Assembly (NCBI GenBank): GCA_023410575.1
Contig: JAEYPP010000020.1
Coordinates: 1-43,945 of the forward strand
Source: Bacillota bacterium
GTDB taxonomy: Bacteria > Bacillota > Clostridia > Lachnospirales > Lachnospiraceae
DNA length: 43,945 nt
Reading direction: 5' to 3'
The notes under the pieces were generated by a model. The model saw only the letters and a program-made list of their open reading frames with translations, was not told where the DNA came from and did no database searches. This document shows positions 7,875 through 15,799 of the stretch, in pieces. Every line of letters starts with the position of its first letter. Within the stretch, counting starts at the first letter, position 1. A program made the position numbers and the translations under genes.

Positions 7875-8957
7875 ATGTGCATTACTACAAATAAAAAATA
7901 TGTAGCTATACTATTAATGCTTGCGATTACCACCGGTATAACCGGATGCAAAAACAATCAAGGCAACTTAATCGATACCGCTCCATCCCCAACAATTGCT
8001 GAAGATTCTACAACAGAAAACTCTATCAATAACCGAATAGAAAAAAGTAGTTTTAAATTGAATACAATTATTACAATTACTCTCTACGGTAGTCAGGATT
8101 CTTCCATTATTGATGGCGCTTTTGCTTTATGTGATGAATATGAAAATCTATTAAGTCGTACTAAAAGTTCCAGTGAGATTTACCAACTAAATCACTCAAG
8201 TAACAATTCTCTCGTAGTTTCTGATGACACATTAGACTTATTAAAAAGAGGACTCGATTACTGTCGTATCTCTGATGGAGCCTTTGATATCAGTGTAGAA
8301 CCACTTACTTCTTTATGGAATTTTGGTTCAACTAATCAACGTTTACCTGAATACGAAGAAATTAAGGATGCACTCACACATATTGGTTATGAAGGCATTA
8401 AAATTGATGGAAACACCGTTACCTTTTTGAACGACAACATGGGTGTCGATTTAGGTGCAATCGCAAAAGGTTATATTGCAGATAAAATTAAAGACTACCT
8501 TTTGGAACGAAACGTAACCAGTGCAACAATTAATCTCGGCGGTAATGTGCTATGTGTCGGTAAAAAACCGGATGGGTCTCCATTTCGGATTGGTATTCAA
8601 AAGCCTTATGAAAATCGCAATGAAACAGTCGCAGTCATGGAACTTAATGATGTTTCTGTTGTTTCCTCAGGTATCTATGAACGATATTTTACAGTAGACG
8701 GTGTTCAATATCATCATATTCTTAATCCATCCACAGGCTACCCATATGACAACAATTTACTTAGTGTTACGATTATTTCAAAAGAATCGACGGATGGCGA
8801 TGCACTTAGTACCACTTGTTTTGCATTAGGATTAGAAAAAGGGTTAGAGCTCATTGACTCCATGGAAGACACTTATGCAGTCTTCATCACCAAAGATGAT
8901 ACCCTCCATTACTCGAATGGGTTTCTTGAAAATATCGTTGTTACTGAAACGAAATAA
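7875..8957 (+). CDS. apbE: FAD:protein FMN transferase (ApbE family lipoprotein)
   Basis: ApbE uses FAD to attach FMN to a Thr/Ser in SGAT-type motifs of exported proteins. The 360-residue protein starts with a lipoprotein signal ending at ITGC (Cys 25), so it acts outside the membrane. Family motifs occur in order: LLSRTKSSSEIYQLN near residue 94, GAFDISVEPLTSLWNF near 136, VDLGAIAKGYIADK near 195, INLGGNVLCVG near 220, and a HHILNPSTGYP segment near 285 followed by STDGDALSTTCFALG near 310, which includes the metal-binding Asp and Thr. AAAGGAG lies upstream of the ATG. It is divergently oriented to the FMN-domain protein (about 255 bases between the starts), which carries a matching acceptor motif, so the two very likely form an enzyme-substrate pair. 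Confidence 0.95.
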   Translation: MCITTNKKYVAILLMLAITTGITGCKNNQGNLIDTAPSPTIAEDSTTENSINNRIEKSSFKLNTIITITLYGSQDSSIIDGAFALCDEYENLLSRTKSSSEIYQLNHSSNNSLVVSDDTLDLLKRGLDYCRISDGAFDISVEPLTSLWNFGSTNQRLPEYEEIKDALTHIGYEGIKIDGNTVTFLNDNMGVDLGAIAKGYIADKIKDYLLERNVTSATINLGGNVLCVGKKPDGSPFRIGIQKPYENRNETVAVMELNDVSVVSSGIYERYFTVDGVQYHHILNPSTGYPYDNNLLSVTIISKESTDGDALSTTCFALGLEKGLELIDSMEDTYAVFITKDDTLHYSNGFLENIVVTETK

Positions 8958-9051
8958 CATACACTATCAAGCTTAACCATTCATTTGAATTACTATTATA
9001 TCATCTGTAATATAGTAAAGTCTATATTTTTTTGTAATTACTTGCTAAAAC

Positions 9052-9144
9052 GACCATACTCAATCTATTGATAACGTTACAAGTCACATATTTTTTATGT
9101 CTTGTAACGCTATGCCACTTAGATATAAGTATGGTCATTTTTTT
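9052..9144. terminator. large nested bidirectional terminator between apbE and purA
   Basis: Outer arms GACCATACT (9052-9060) / AGTATGGTC (9128-9136) enclose inner arms CGTTACAAG (9075-9083) / CTTGTAACG (9101-9109) and an ACATA/TATGT tip. An A-T8 tract follows on the plus strand and GTTTT on the minus strand. It lies between two convergent genes. Confidence 0.75.
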
Positions 9145-9176
9145 TGCAATATCTTTGGTCTTTCTTTCAGATACAA

Positions 9177-10451
9177 CTATCTACGGATAATTTCATCACG
9201 TCCTGGTCCATTGGAGACAAGAGTAACAGGAACTTCAAGTTCTTTTTCGATAAATTCGATGTATTTTCTACAGTTTTCTGGAAGATCCTCATATTTCTTA
9301 ATTCCACGAATTTCTGATTTCCATCCTGGTAAAGTAGTATAAACTGGTTTTGCTTTTGCTAATTGCACCGTTGTTGGGAAATCTTTTGTCATAACGCCAT
9401 CAATTTCATAGCCGATACAAACTGGAATTTCATCCAAATATCCAAGAACATCAAGAACAGTTAGCGCTACTTCCGTAGCTCCTTGCATTCTGCAACCATA
9501 GCGTGTTGCCACTGCATCAAACCAACCCATACGTCTTGGACGACCTGTTGTAGCTCCATATTCGCCACCATCTCCACCACGTCTTCTAAGTTCATCTGCT
9601 TCTTCACCAAAGATTTCACTCACAAATTCACCAGCACCGACAGAAGAAGAATAAGCCTTGACAACTGTTATGATACTCTTAATCTCATATGGAGGAATAC
9701 CAGCACCAATTGCACCATATGCAGCTAACGTAGAAGACGAGGTTACCATTGGGTAGATACCAAAATCAGGATCCTTTAATGCACCTAACTGGCCTTCTAA
9801 TAAGATATTCTTACCTTCTTTTATTGCTTCGTGTAAGAACATGGAAACGTCACAAACATATGGCTCGACCATTGTCTTATATTCTTTCAGGGTAGCTAAA
9901 ACTTCCTGAGAATCAAGTAAAGGTTTGTGATACATATGCTCTAAGATAATGTTTTTCATTTCACAGATACGTTCCACTTTATCTTTTAAAGCTTCTTCAT
10001 CAAATAACTCCGACACTTGGATGCCAATCTTCGCATATTTATCTGAATAAAATGGAGCGATTCCTGACTTTGTAGAACCAAAAGATTTCTTACCAAGACG
10101 CTCTTCCTCATATTGATCAAAAAGAATATGATAAGGCATCATAATCTGTGCACGATCAGACACCTTAATCTTAGGCATTGGAACACCACGATCAACGATT
10201 GACTGAATCTCTTTGAACAGATATGGAATGTTAAGAGCAACGCCATTACCGATAACACTCGTTGTATGATCATAAAAAACACCAGATGGAAGTAAATGTA
10301 ACGCAAATTTACCATATTTATTAATGATTGTATGTCCTGCGTTACTACCACCTTGGAAACGTACGATAATATCGGATTCCTGTCCTAACATATCCGTAAT
10401 CTTACCTTTTCCTTCATCTCCCCAGTTTGCACCTACGACTGCTTTTACCAT
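9177..10451 (-). CDS. purA: adenylosuccinate synthetase
   Basis: Joins IMP and aspartate with GTP to form adenylosuccinate, the first committed step from IMP to AMP. The 424-residue protein has the GTP-binding loop NWGDEGKGK at 9-17, then QGGSNAGHTI with the catalytic His, an SSSVGAGEFVSE segment, and the late DAVATRYGCRMQGATEVALTVLDVL region. The start is taken at the ATG at 10451 (MVKAVV), nine bases after AGGAGG; the ATG two codons earlier is only three bases from it. It is transcribed alone, apart from the purC-purF-purB operon, and its apparent promoter lies in a repeat element upstream. Confidence 0.97.
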   Translation of the reverse strand: MVKAVVGANWGDEGKGKITDMLGQESDIIVRFQGGSNAGHTIINKYGKFALHLLPSGVFYDHTTSVIGNGVALNIPYLFKEIQSIVDRGVPMPKIKVSDRAQIMMPYHILFDQYEEERLGKKSFGSTKSGIAPFYSDKYAKIGIQVSELFDEEALKDKVERICEMKNIILEHMYHKPLLDSQEVLATLKEYKTMVEPYVCDVSMFLHEAIKEGKNILLEGQLGALKDPDFGIYPMVTSSSTLAAYGAIGAGIPPYEIKSIITVVKAYSSSVGAGEFVSEIFGEEADELRRRGGDGGEYGATTGRPRRMGWFDAVATRYGCRMQGATEVALTVLDVLGYLDEIPVCIGYEIDGVMTKDFPTTVQLAKAKPVYTTLPGWKSEIRGIKKYEDLPENCRKYIEFIEKELEVPVTLVSNGPGRDEIIRR

Positions 10452-10516
10452 AATCATATTCCTCCTATAATTTAATTTAGGCTTGTTTTTTTAAGACTTT
10501 TGGACAATTTTTTTGA

Positions 10517-10548
10517 ATCATAGGAAATTCAGAAAAATTTCCTATGAT
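10517..10548. repeat. perfect 13-bp inverted repeat in the purA leader
   Basis: ATCATAGGAAATT and its exact complement flank the loop CAGAAA, about 66 bases before the purA ATG. No T-run follows on the minus strand, so it is more likely an operator or mRNA leader hairpin than a terminator. Confidence 0.65.
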
Positions 10549-10554
10549 GTTTAG

Positions 10555-10816
10555 GTGTCAAAAGTACTTTATTATAATTTCATTCGTCATTTTGCACATA
10601 AATATACTTGTAAAATATGGGATGTCAAACATAATTCAGGAGCATACTGTTATGAAGTCGTCAGTACTTAGAGCCTGTACTTTAGGCGCTTACGTACCGC
10701 TACGAACTTCATTCAAGCGAAAGCGTGTTGCGGATGAATTATGTTTGTCATCACATACTCATAACATTTCTTTGTGTAAAATGACGTCAGACTTCTTTCT
10801 TAAGGACTTTTGACAC
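10555..10816. mobile_element. MITE-like element, copy A (complete)
   Basis: A 262-bp non-coding unit that begins GTGTCAAAAGT and ends ACTTTTGACAC. Near each end is an inverted block GGGATGnCAAACATAATTCA / its complement, and in the centre a GCCT...AGGC hairpin and the palindrome TACGTA. It matches copies at 23337-23538 and 43811-43945. No open frame of note and no obvious target-site duplication. It fills most of the 497-base gap between dut and purA. Confidence 0.75.
10601..10628 (-). promoter_or_regulatory. candidate purA promoter inside MITE copy A
   Basis: On the minus strand TTGACA (10623-10628), a 16-base spacer and TATATT (10601-10606). At this -35 site the other copies and the opposite arm read TTGTCA, so a single base change gives the consensus -35. 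Leader to the ATG is about 140 bases. Confidence 0.5.
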
Positions 10817-10835
10817 ATCATCCCATAATACAAAA

Positions 10836-10869
10836 ATAGAGCATGTAACAGTTCCCTGTCATGCCCTAT
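10836..10869 (-). terminator. rho-independent terminator downstream of dut
   Basis: On the minus strand ATAGGGCATG pairs with CATGCTCTAT (one G-U pair), with extra ACAG/CTGT pairing inside, followed by TTTTTG. It lies about 80 bases after the dut stop codon. Confidence 0.75.
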
Positions 10870-10948
10870 TACTTTTGTATTATACCTTACGTGATAGTAT
10901 AAGTAAAATCAATATTAATTATGCATCACATAATCTATGATTATGATA

Positions 10949-11383
10949 TTATTGTTTACCAGTGCTTCCAATACCGCCACGATCAGGATTACCTAAGCTT
11001 TCTACTTCTTCAAACATAATCTCAGGCTGTTTCTTTTCAATTCTGAATTGGCAGATACGATCATTTACCGATATCTTAGTATCACGCAATGCATATGCTG
11101 GGAAAAACCATTGATCATTGTCACCACAGTAGGACTCATCAATTACACCCATGGAATTCGTCTGAATTACACCAAAATTCTTATACGTAGAACTTCTTGG
11201 AACTACATGTGCTTCATATCCTTCTGGTAACTGCATTCCAACACCTAGTGGTATTAACTTAAATTCATCTTTTTTTAACTCTACATCAATCGCAGAACGT
11301 AAATCGATCCAATCCGACTTTCCATCAATAAATCTTAGCTTCTCGATTTCCTCACTAAAATACTTAATCCGTATTTTCTCCAT
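10949..11383 (-). CDS. dut: dUTP diphosphatase (trimeric dUTPase family)
   Basis: Hydrolyses dUTP to dUMP and pyrophosphate, keeping uracil out of DNA and feeding dTMP synthesis. The 144-residue length fits the trimeric all-beta family. The five motifs are recognisable: DLRSAIDV (motif 1, near 27), PRSSTYKNFGV (motif 2, near 62), GVIDESYCGDN with the catalytic Asp (motif 3, near 79), DRICQFRIEK (motif 4, near 107) and RGGIGSTG (motif 5, C-terminal, with Ile in place of the usual Phe). Motif 1 is less canonical than in E. coli Dut. A GGTGAG element precedes the ATG. It lies 45 bases after the M18 peptidase on the same strand and is likely co-transcribed with it. Confidence 0.9.
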   Translation of the reverse strand: MEKIRIKYFSEEIEKLRFIDGKSDWIDLRSAIDVELKKDEFKLIPLGVGMQLPEGYEAHVVPRSSTYKNFGVIQTNSMGVIDESYCGDNDQWFFPAYALRDTKISVNDRICQFRIEKKQPEIMFEEVESLGNPDRGGIGSTGKQ

Positions 11384-11428
11384 TTTCTCACCAAGTGCTT
11401 AGCACTATTCCCTTCAAACTAAGTAAAA

Positions 11429-12838
11429 TTAAATATCTTTTAGGAAAGCAAGATAACCTTGTGTCGCTTCAAAAATATCTGCTTTACTCGTAATCTCCCA
11501 TGGAGAGTGCATATTAAGAACAGCTACACCACTATCTATCACTTCCATGTTGTATTGAGCCATAATGTAAGCAATGGTGCCACCACCGCCCTGATCAACC
11601 TTGCCAAGTTCTGAAGTCTGATAATTTACCTTGTTATCCTCCATGATTTTTCTAAGTTGAGCAATGAACTCTGGATTAGCATCATTACAGCCTGATTTTC
11701 CTCTTGCGCCAGTATACTTATTAAATACAATACCACGGCCAAAATATGCTGAATTCTTCTTCTCCATTACAGAAGGATAGTTTGGATCAAAAGCAGCACT
11801 AACATCTGAGGATAACATATGAGAGTTTGCTAATGCACGACGTACTTTAAGCTCAGAGTATTCACCCATACGTTCAAGAAGCTCGGCCACTACATTCTCA
11901 AAAAATCTTGAATGCATACCTGTTGCTCCAATACTTCCAACTTCCTCTTTATCAACAAGAAGACAAACTGCAGTACGATCCACTTTCTCTAAATCAAATA
12001 ATGCTCGCATTGATGTATAGGAACATACGCGGTCATCCTGACCATAGCCAATCACCATGCTTTGATCAAGACCAAAATCACGAGCTTTACCAGCTGGAAC
12101 AACTTCTAATTCGGCACTGATAAAATCTGCTTCCTCAAAATCATATTTTTCTTTTAATATCTTTAATATATTAGCTTTTACAGCTTCCTTGTCTTCACCC
12201 TTTAATGGTTGACTTCCAATCAAAACATTTAAGTCTTCACCTTCAATTACTGCAGAAGCTTTCTTTCCCATCTGGTCGGCAGCAAGATGTACTAACAGAT
12301 CCGAGATACCAACGACTGGATCATTCTCATCTTCGCCAATAACAATATTTAGTTTTGTACCATCTTTTTTAACAACAATACCATGAATTGCAAGTGGCAA
12401 AGTTACCCACTGATACTTTTTAATACCTCCATAATAATGTGTATCCAAAAGAGCCATCTCTGTATCTTCATATAGCGGAACTTGCTTTAAATCAATTCGC
12501 GGAGAGTCAATGTGAGCTCCCAATAACTTCATACCCTTTTCTAATGGCTGTTCACCAATTAAAAACAAAGCCACCGATTTATCCATGTTATTATAATATA
12601 CCTTATCTCCTGGTTTAATTGATTTCATTTCCATTAAGTCAACAAAACCTTGTTCTTTAGCCTGACGAATAACTTCAAGAGTGCATTCACGTTCTGTCTT
12701 ACAATCCGATATAAACTTCTTATAACCTTCACTTAAGTCAGTTACCTGTTTTATCTGCTCATCTGTATACTTTAACCACGCATTCTTGTTTGATTCCTTG
12801 TTTTTTAAATCAGCAGTCTTTGCCACTTCATCACTCAT
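11429..12838 (-). CDS. M18 family zinc aminopeptidase
   Basis: A cytosolic aminopeptidase of the aminopeptidase I / aspartyl aminopeptidase (M18) family that removes N-terminal residues from peptides using two zinc ions. The 469-residue sequence has GAHIDSPRIDL (zinc His109 with Asp111), then LLVDKEEVGSIGATG (catalytic Glu pair), LSSDVSAAFDPNYP (zinc Asp) and HSPWEITSKADI (zinc His) near the C-terminus. There is no signal peptide. The ATG at 12838 has AAAGG ten bases upstream. The gene precedes dut on the same strand. Bacterial members form large homododecamers; substrate preference cannot be read from sequence alone. Confidence 0.92.
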   Translation of the reverse strand: MSDEVAKTADLKNKESNKNAWLKYTDEQIKQVTDLSEGYKKFISDCKTERECTLEVIRQAKEQGFVDLMEMKSIKPGDKVYYNNMDKSVALFLIGEQPLEKGMKLLGAHIDSPRIDLKQVPLYEDTEMALLDTHYYGGIKKYQWVTLPLAIHGIVVKKDGTKLNIVIGEDENDPVVGISDLLVHLAADQMGKKASAVIEGEDLNVLIGSQPLKGEDKEAVKANILKILKEKYDFEEADFISAELEVVPAGKARDFGLDQSMVIGYGQDDRVCSYTSMRALFDLEKVDRTAVCLLVDKEEVGSIGATGMHSRFFENVVAELLERMGEYSELKVRRALANSHMLSSDVSAAFDPNYPSVMEKKNSAYFGRGIVFNKYTGARGKSGCNDANPEFIAQLRKIMEDNKVNYQTSELGKVDQGGGGTIAYIMAQYNMEVIDSGVAVLNMHSPWEITSKADIFEATQGYLAFLKDI

Positions 12839-12994
12839 ATCTCAACGACCTTTCTCTTTTTGTAATAATATTATTCTAACTAAATTCCTAATAAATTCAG
12901 ATAATACACAAACATCTCTCAAAAATTAATTGATAAAGTAAAAAGTTTGTATGAATCCAATCATAACCTATATTATAATGAAAATTCTTCCACA

Positions 12995-13882
12995 TTACAA
13001 CTGGGGAAACATCTCCAATAACTTCCTTGCACTAGCAGAAAGAGGATAACGTTTGTCCTGAATAACACAAATATGACGTTTTGGAATTTTACTGTGTAAT
13101 TGCAATTCAAATAATTCTCCAGAATCAAGATAAGGCTTTGCAAAGGACTTCACGACCATCCCAATTCCAAGAGAGCGTAAAGCGAATTGAACAATCATAT
13201 CACTCGTTGCAAGTTCAAATTCCGGCGTTATCGTTGCGCCTTGTTCTTTAATAAATTTATCCATAAATTTCCTTGTACTCGTGTTTTTTTCAAGGCAGAT
13301 AATTGGCATTGTTTCAAGATAACTCAGAGAAATCTGACGATGTCTCAATTCCAAAAATCTTCGTCCAGCAACAAAAGTATCTTGTATTTTGGAAACTTTT
13401 GTTACCACATCGTTGTCGGTAGGAACAAAAGGTTCACTCACTACACCAAAATCAATATGTCCTTGGTGGAGAAAATCTATTGTCTCTGGTGTCGGACCAT
13501 TGGTAACCGTAACTTTGATATTAGGATATAATTCATGATAATGTTCTAAAAAAGGAAGTAAATAAAATTGTAACGTCATATCAGAAGCACCGATTCGAAT
13601 CTCCCCAATATCAAGATTTTGCATTCTTCTTACTGCCGCTTCCCCATTCATAATTGATTCATATCCCTGTTTCACATAGGAATAAAGTGCTTCTCCTTCT
13701 TGAGTCAGAATCACCCCTTTTGCACTACGTAGGAATAATTTACTCTCTAAACTTGTCTCAAGTACTTTGATAGCTTGGCTCACAGCAGGCTGTGAAATGC
13801 ATAATTCACCTGCCGCACCTGTAATGCTTGAATGTTTTACAACATAATAAAAAATTCTATAGTATTCTAAATTGACATTCAT
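12995..13882 (-). CDS. LysR family transcriptional regulator
   Basis: The protein has an N-terminal winged helix-turn-helix (about residues 2-60, with SITGAAGELCISQPAVSQAIKVLE) and a C-terminal periplasmic-binding-protein-like effector domain (about 90-290), the standard LysR plan at 295 residues. AAGGAGAGG lies ahead of either the ATG at 13882 or a TTG two codons earlier; I chose the ATG. LysR proteins bind inverted-repeat operators and respond to a small ligand. No divergent target gene is adjacent: both neighbours are on the same strand, so its target is not evident. Confidence 0.93.
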   Translation of the reverse strand: MNVNLEYYRIFYYVVKHSSITGAAGELCISQPAVSQAIKVLETSLESKLFLRSAKGVILTQEGEALYSYVKQGYESIMNGEAAVRRMQNLDIGEIRIGASDMTLQFYLLPFLEHYHELYPNIKVTVTNGPTPETIDFLHQGHIDFGVVSEPFVPTDNDVVTKVSKIQDTFVAGRRFLELRHRQISLSYLETMPIICLEKNTSTRKFMDKFIKEQGATITPEFELATSDMIVQFALRSLGIGMVVKSFAKPYLDSGELFELQLHSKIPKRHICVIQDKRYPLSASARKLLEMFPQL

Positions 13883-13952
13883 AAGCAACTTATCCTCTCC
13901 TTCTCTTTTGAATATACATGTTTTGCATCACTTTGGCAATGAGAAAAGAGGT

Positions 13953-14207
13953 TTAAACTAATAAAGCAGTGTTTGAGTCCCGATTTACTAACTCTTGCTC
14001 AAAAACATTCATGTATCGGATCCAAATGGAGTAATTCGGATGATTCGGATAACGTTCTGCAAATAGCTCCAGTGTATCTAAACACCGCTCAATGTACGTA
14101 TTTCCTACCTCTGCAATATTTACATAATCTCCATTAAATGTCTCCCAGCGTGTAAAGTCTATGTCCTCTTCTATTAACACTTCATTTGTAAATATCTTCA
14201 TGCGCAT
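13953..14207 (-). CDS. small hypothetical protein downstream of purB
   Basis: An 84-residue acidic protein (MRMKIFTNEVLIEEDIDFTRW, then ERCLDTLELFAERYPNHPNYSIWIRYM). It is not recognised. The C-terminal 45 residues look helical and TPR-like, but this is only an impression. The frame stays open to an ATG at 14261, which would add a hydrophobic start; I prefer the ATG at 14207 because GGGTGGTG precedes it and a TATAAT box lies between the two ATGs. An alternative ATG is at 14201. It follows purB by about 70 bases on the same strand. Confidence 0.6.
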   Translation of the reverse strand: MRMKIFTNEVLIEEDIDFTRWETFNGDYVNIAEVGNTYIERCLDTLELFAERYPNHPNYSIWIRYMNVFEQELVNRDSNTALLV

Positions 14208-14279
14208 AAAAATCACCACCCAATATCCTATTATATGTAGCATACGGGTGGTGTATTCCATTTTTTGTAAATTATTTTA

Positions 14280-15713
14280 TCAAACCTTAATATCTGCCTT
14301 CAATCCAAGTAAGTCTTTATTCCCCTCTAGGATAGGCTCAATCTCTTCTAATATGAACTCTTCTGTTTGTTCCTTTGCTCGTCCTATATATTTTTTAGGA
14401 TCCATAACCTTTTTTAAATCTTCTAGCGTCATATTAAATGCAGGATCAGCAGCAATTAATTCAAGTAAATTATTATCTAATCCACGTTCCTTTACGTTAC
14501 GACCTGCTTCCATACTTAACATACGAATCTTTTCATGTAGCTCCTGACGATCTCCACCAGCCTTTACAGCGTCCATCATAATATTTTCGGTTGCCATAAA
14601 TGGTAATTCAGACATCAATCTCTTTTCAATTACCTTCGGATAGACAACAAGACCATCTACGACATTAAGATATAAATCTAAGATACCATCGACCGCTAAG
14701 AAAGCTTCTGGTACACTTAATCTCTTATTTGCAGAGTCATCTAATGTTCTCTCAAACCATTGAGTTGCTGAAGTAATTGCTGGATTAAGTGCATCCACCA
14801 TTACATAACGAGCCAATGACGCAATACGCTCACTTCTCATTGGATTTCTCTTATATGCCATAGCTGAGGAACCGATTTGATTCTTCTCGAAAGGTTCTTC
14901 AATTTCTTTTAGGTGCTGTAATAGACGAATATCATTACTGAATTTGTGTGCACTTGCTGCAATACCAGCTAATACATTGAGTACTCTTGTATCAATTTTT
15001 CTAGAATAAGTCTGACCTGAAACAGCGAAACAAGAAGCAAATCCCATTTTGTTCGCAATTAATTGATCCAATTTCTTAATCTTTTCATGATCACCATCAA
15101 ACAATTCTAAAAAGCTTGCTTGAGTACCAGTCGTACCTTTGGAACCCAATAACTTCATACAATCAATTGCATGTTCCAAATCTTCCAAATCAAGAAGTAA
15201 TTCTTGTAACCAAAGGGTTGCACGTTTACCAACCGTAGTAGGCTGAGCTGGCTGAAAATGCGTAAAAGCTAATGTAGGTAATTCACGATATTTCAAAGCA
15301 AATTTTGTTAATTCATCCATAACATTAATTAACTTCTTCTTAACAAGCTGCAATGCTTCTGTCATTATAATAATATCTGTATTATCTCCAACATAACAAG
15401 AGGTCGCGCCAAGATGAATGATGCCTTTTGCTTTTGGACACTGAACTCCATATGCATAAACATGAGACATTACATCATGACGTACAAGACGTTCTCTCTC
15501 TTTTGCTACTTCATAATTAATATCGTCTTGATGAGCACGAAGTTCCTCAACCTGCTCCTTAGTAATCGGTAATCCAAGTTCATGCTCACTCTCAGCTAAT
15601 GCTACCCAAAGTTTTCTCCATGTCTTAAACTTTTTATCCGGAGAAAAGAGGTACTGCATCTCTTCACTTGCATATCGTTCTGATAATGGGCTTACATATT
15701 TATTTTCGTTCAT
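14280..15713 (-). CDS. purB: adenylosuccinate lyase
   Basis: Acts twice in purine synthesis: it cleaves SAICAR to AICAR plus fumarate and adenylosuccinate to AMP plus fumarate. The 477-residue protein has the fumarase-superfamily pattern: HLGATSCYVGDNTD near 101, FTHFQPAQPTTVGKRA near 154, and the signature loop IGSSAMAYKRNPMRSERI near 282 with the catalytic Ser in SSAM. Length is typical of the eukaryote-like, longer PurB group. It is the last pur gene of the purC-purF-purB set, 86 bases after purF. Confidence 0.97.
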   Translation of the reverse strand: MNENKYVSPLSERYASEEMQYLFSPDKKFKTWRKLWVALAESEHELGLPITKEQVEELRAHQDDINYEVAKERERLVRHDVMSHVYAYGVQCPKAKGIIHLGATSCYVGDNTDIIIMTEALQLVKKKLINVMDELTKFALKYRELPTLAFTHFQPAQPTTVGKRATLWLQELLLDLEDLEHAIDCMKLLGSKGTTGTQASFLELFDGDHEKIKKLDQLIANKMGFASCFAVSGQTYSRKIDTRVLNVLAGIAASAHKFSNDIRLLQHLKEIEEPFEKNQIGSSAMAYKRNPMRSERIASLARYVMVDALNPAITSATQWFERTLDDSANKRLSVPEAFLAVDGILDLYLNVVDGLVVYPKVIEKRLMSELPFMATENIMMDAVKAGGDRQELHEKIRMLSMEAGRNVKERGLDNNLLELIAADPAFNMTLEDLKKVMDPKKYIGRAKEQTEEFILEEIEPILEGNKDLLGLKADIKV

Positions 15714-15799
15714 AAACTTCTCCTTTTACCTACTTTAAATATTTATTTTCTTTCGTTTATTGTTATTCATTAATATTTAAGACTGAGATTAACCATTGT

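Noticed and set aside
9097..9342. Open frames on the opposite strand of purA, ilvC, purB and other genes
   Set aside because: They overlap strongly supported genes, lack ribosome binding sites and show no recognisable protein features.
10556..10813. Plus-strand frame of 89 codons across MITE copy A as a gene
   Set aside because: The frame is not maintained in copy B, the composition is not protein-like and no ribosome binding site is present.
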